Source: Campylobacter concisus (GTDB taxonomy: Bacteria; Campylobacterota; Campylobacteria; Campylobacterales; Campylobacteraceae). From it: DNA of 64,000 nt. Positions 63,958 to 64,000 of this stretch are shown here, in pieces. Position numbers and translations under genes: made by a program. Where the stretch lies: the NCBI RefSeq assembly GCF_003048675.2, contig NZ_CP060707.1:248001-312000 (forward strand). Reading direction: 5' to 3'. The notes beneath the pieces were generated by a model. That model saw only the letters and a program-made list of their open reading frames with translations. It had not been told where the DNA came from and ran no database searches. Each line of letters starts with the position of its first letter. Position 1 is the first letter of the stretch.

Positions 63958-64000
63958 AATTTTAAAGAACCTAACGGTTTTGCTTGTCGAAGACGATAGC
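63950..64000 (+). CDS. Response regulator, start only (cut by window end)
   Basis: 17 codons, overlapping the kinase stop by 8 bases. MNKILKNLTVLLVEDDS is the beginning of a receiver domain, where the paired Glu-Asp-Asp (VEDD) binds Mg2+. The rest lies beyond the window. Cognate partner of the kinase by position. Confidence 0.85.
   Translation, partial: MNKILKNLTVLLVEDDS

Overview
The window is a low-GC chromosome segment whose gene content points to Campylobacter, most likely a C. concisus-like species (inference). Supporting signs are a 1192-residue NifJ, a petABC operon with a diheme cytochrome c1, an MFS/acyltransferase/acyl-ACP-ligase fusion, a flavodoxin group that I recall next to fldA in C. 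jejuni, a carA / TauE-like / kinase / response-regulator block, and a full hydrogenase-4 (Hyf) operon.

Region 1 (1-20,513, accessory). This is a contact-dependent inhibition (CDI/FHA-type polymorphic toxin) locus. It opens inside a cdiA-like exoprotein gene whose 5' end lies outside the window. About 2.8 kb of its 3' half is present twice (about 1067-3860 and 4933-7725). The two copies end in different toxin domains, each followed by its own immunity gene. From 8.8 to 20.5 kb runs an array of displaced toxin tails and immunity genes. Most are frame-broken, and one carries a third copy of the CdiA pre-toxin segment (16,619-17,076). Many breaks are 1-2 base differences in A runs, so part of the apparent decay may be consensus error.

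Region 2 (20.5-26 kb). Two tandem secreted LprI-like (DUF1311, lysozyme-inhibitor-like) genes, the first broken, are coupled to a 927-residue protein. Its N-terminus has the T4-lysozyme-type E/D/T catalytic pattern. I read this as an anti-bacterial muramidase effector with cognate periplasmic inhibitors.

Region 3 (26-49 kb, core metabolism). It holds a deoxyinosine/uracil-type DNA glycosylase, pyruvate:flavodoxin oxidoreductase, an MFS exporter, a DUF2325 protein, a conserved hypothetical and flavodoxin. It continues with a polar amino-acid ABC transporter carrying three tandem binding proteins, the Aas-like fusion, mnmG, petABC, bioB-crcB, a small coiled-coil protein and a metallo-beta-lactamase-fold hydrolase. 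Two 115-nt copies of a structured non-coding repeat flank bioB-crcB, with a compensatory base change in one stem.

Region 4 (49-60 kb). A 32-codon upstream ORF overlaps the start of hyfA. It leads hyfABC-EFGHI, hycH, hycI and a formate/nitrite-type channel. This is a formate-hydrogenlyase-type group 4 hydrogenase operon that lacks hyfD.

Region 5 (60-64 kb). A small membrane protein, a DUF507 protein, carA, a TauE/SafE-like membrane protein, a soluble-type histidine kinase and the first codons of its response regulator.
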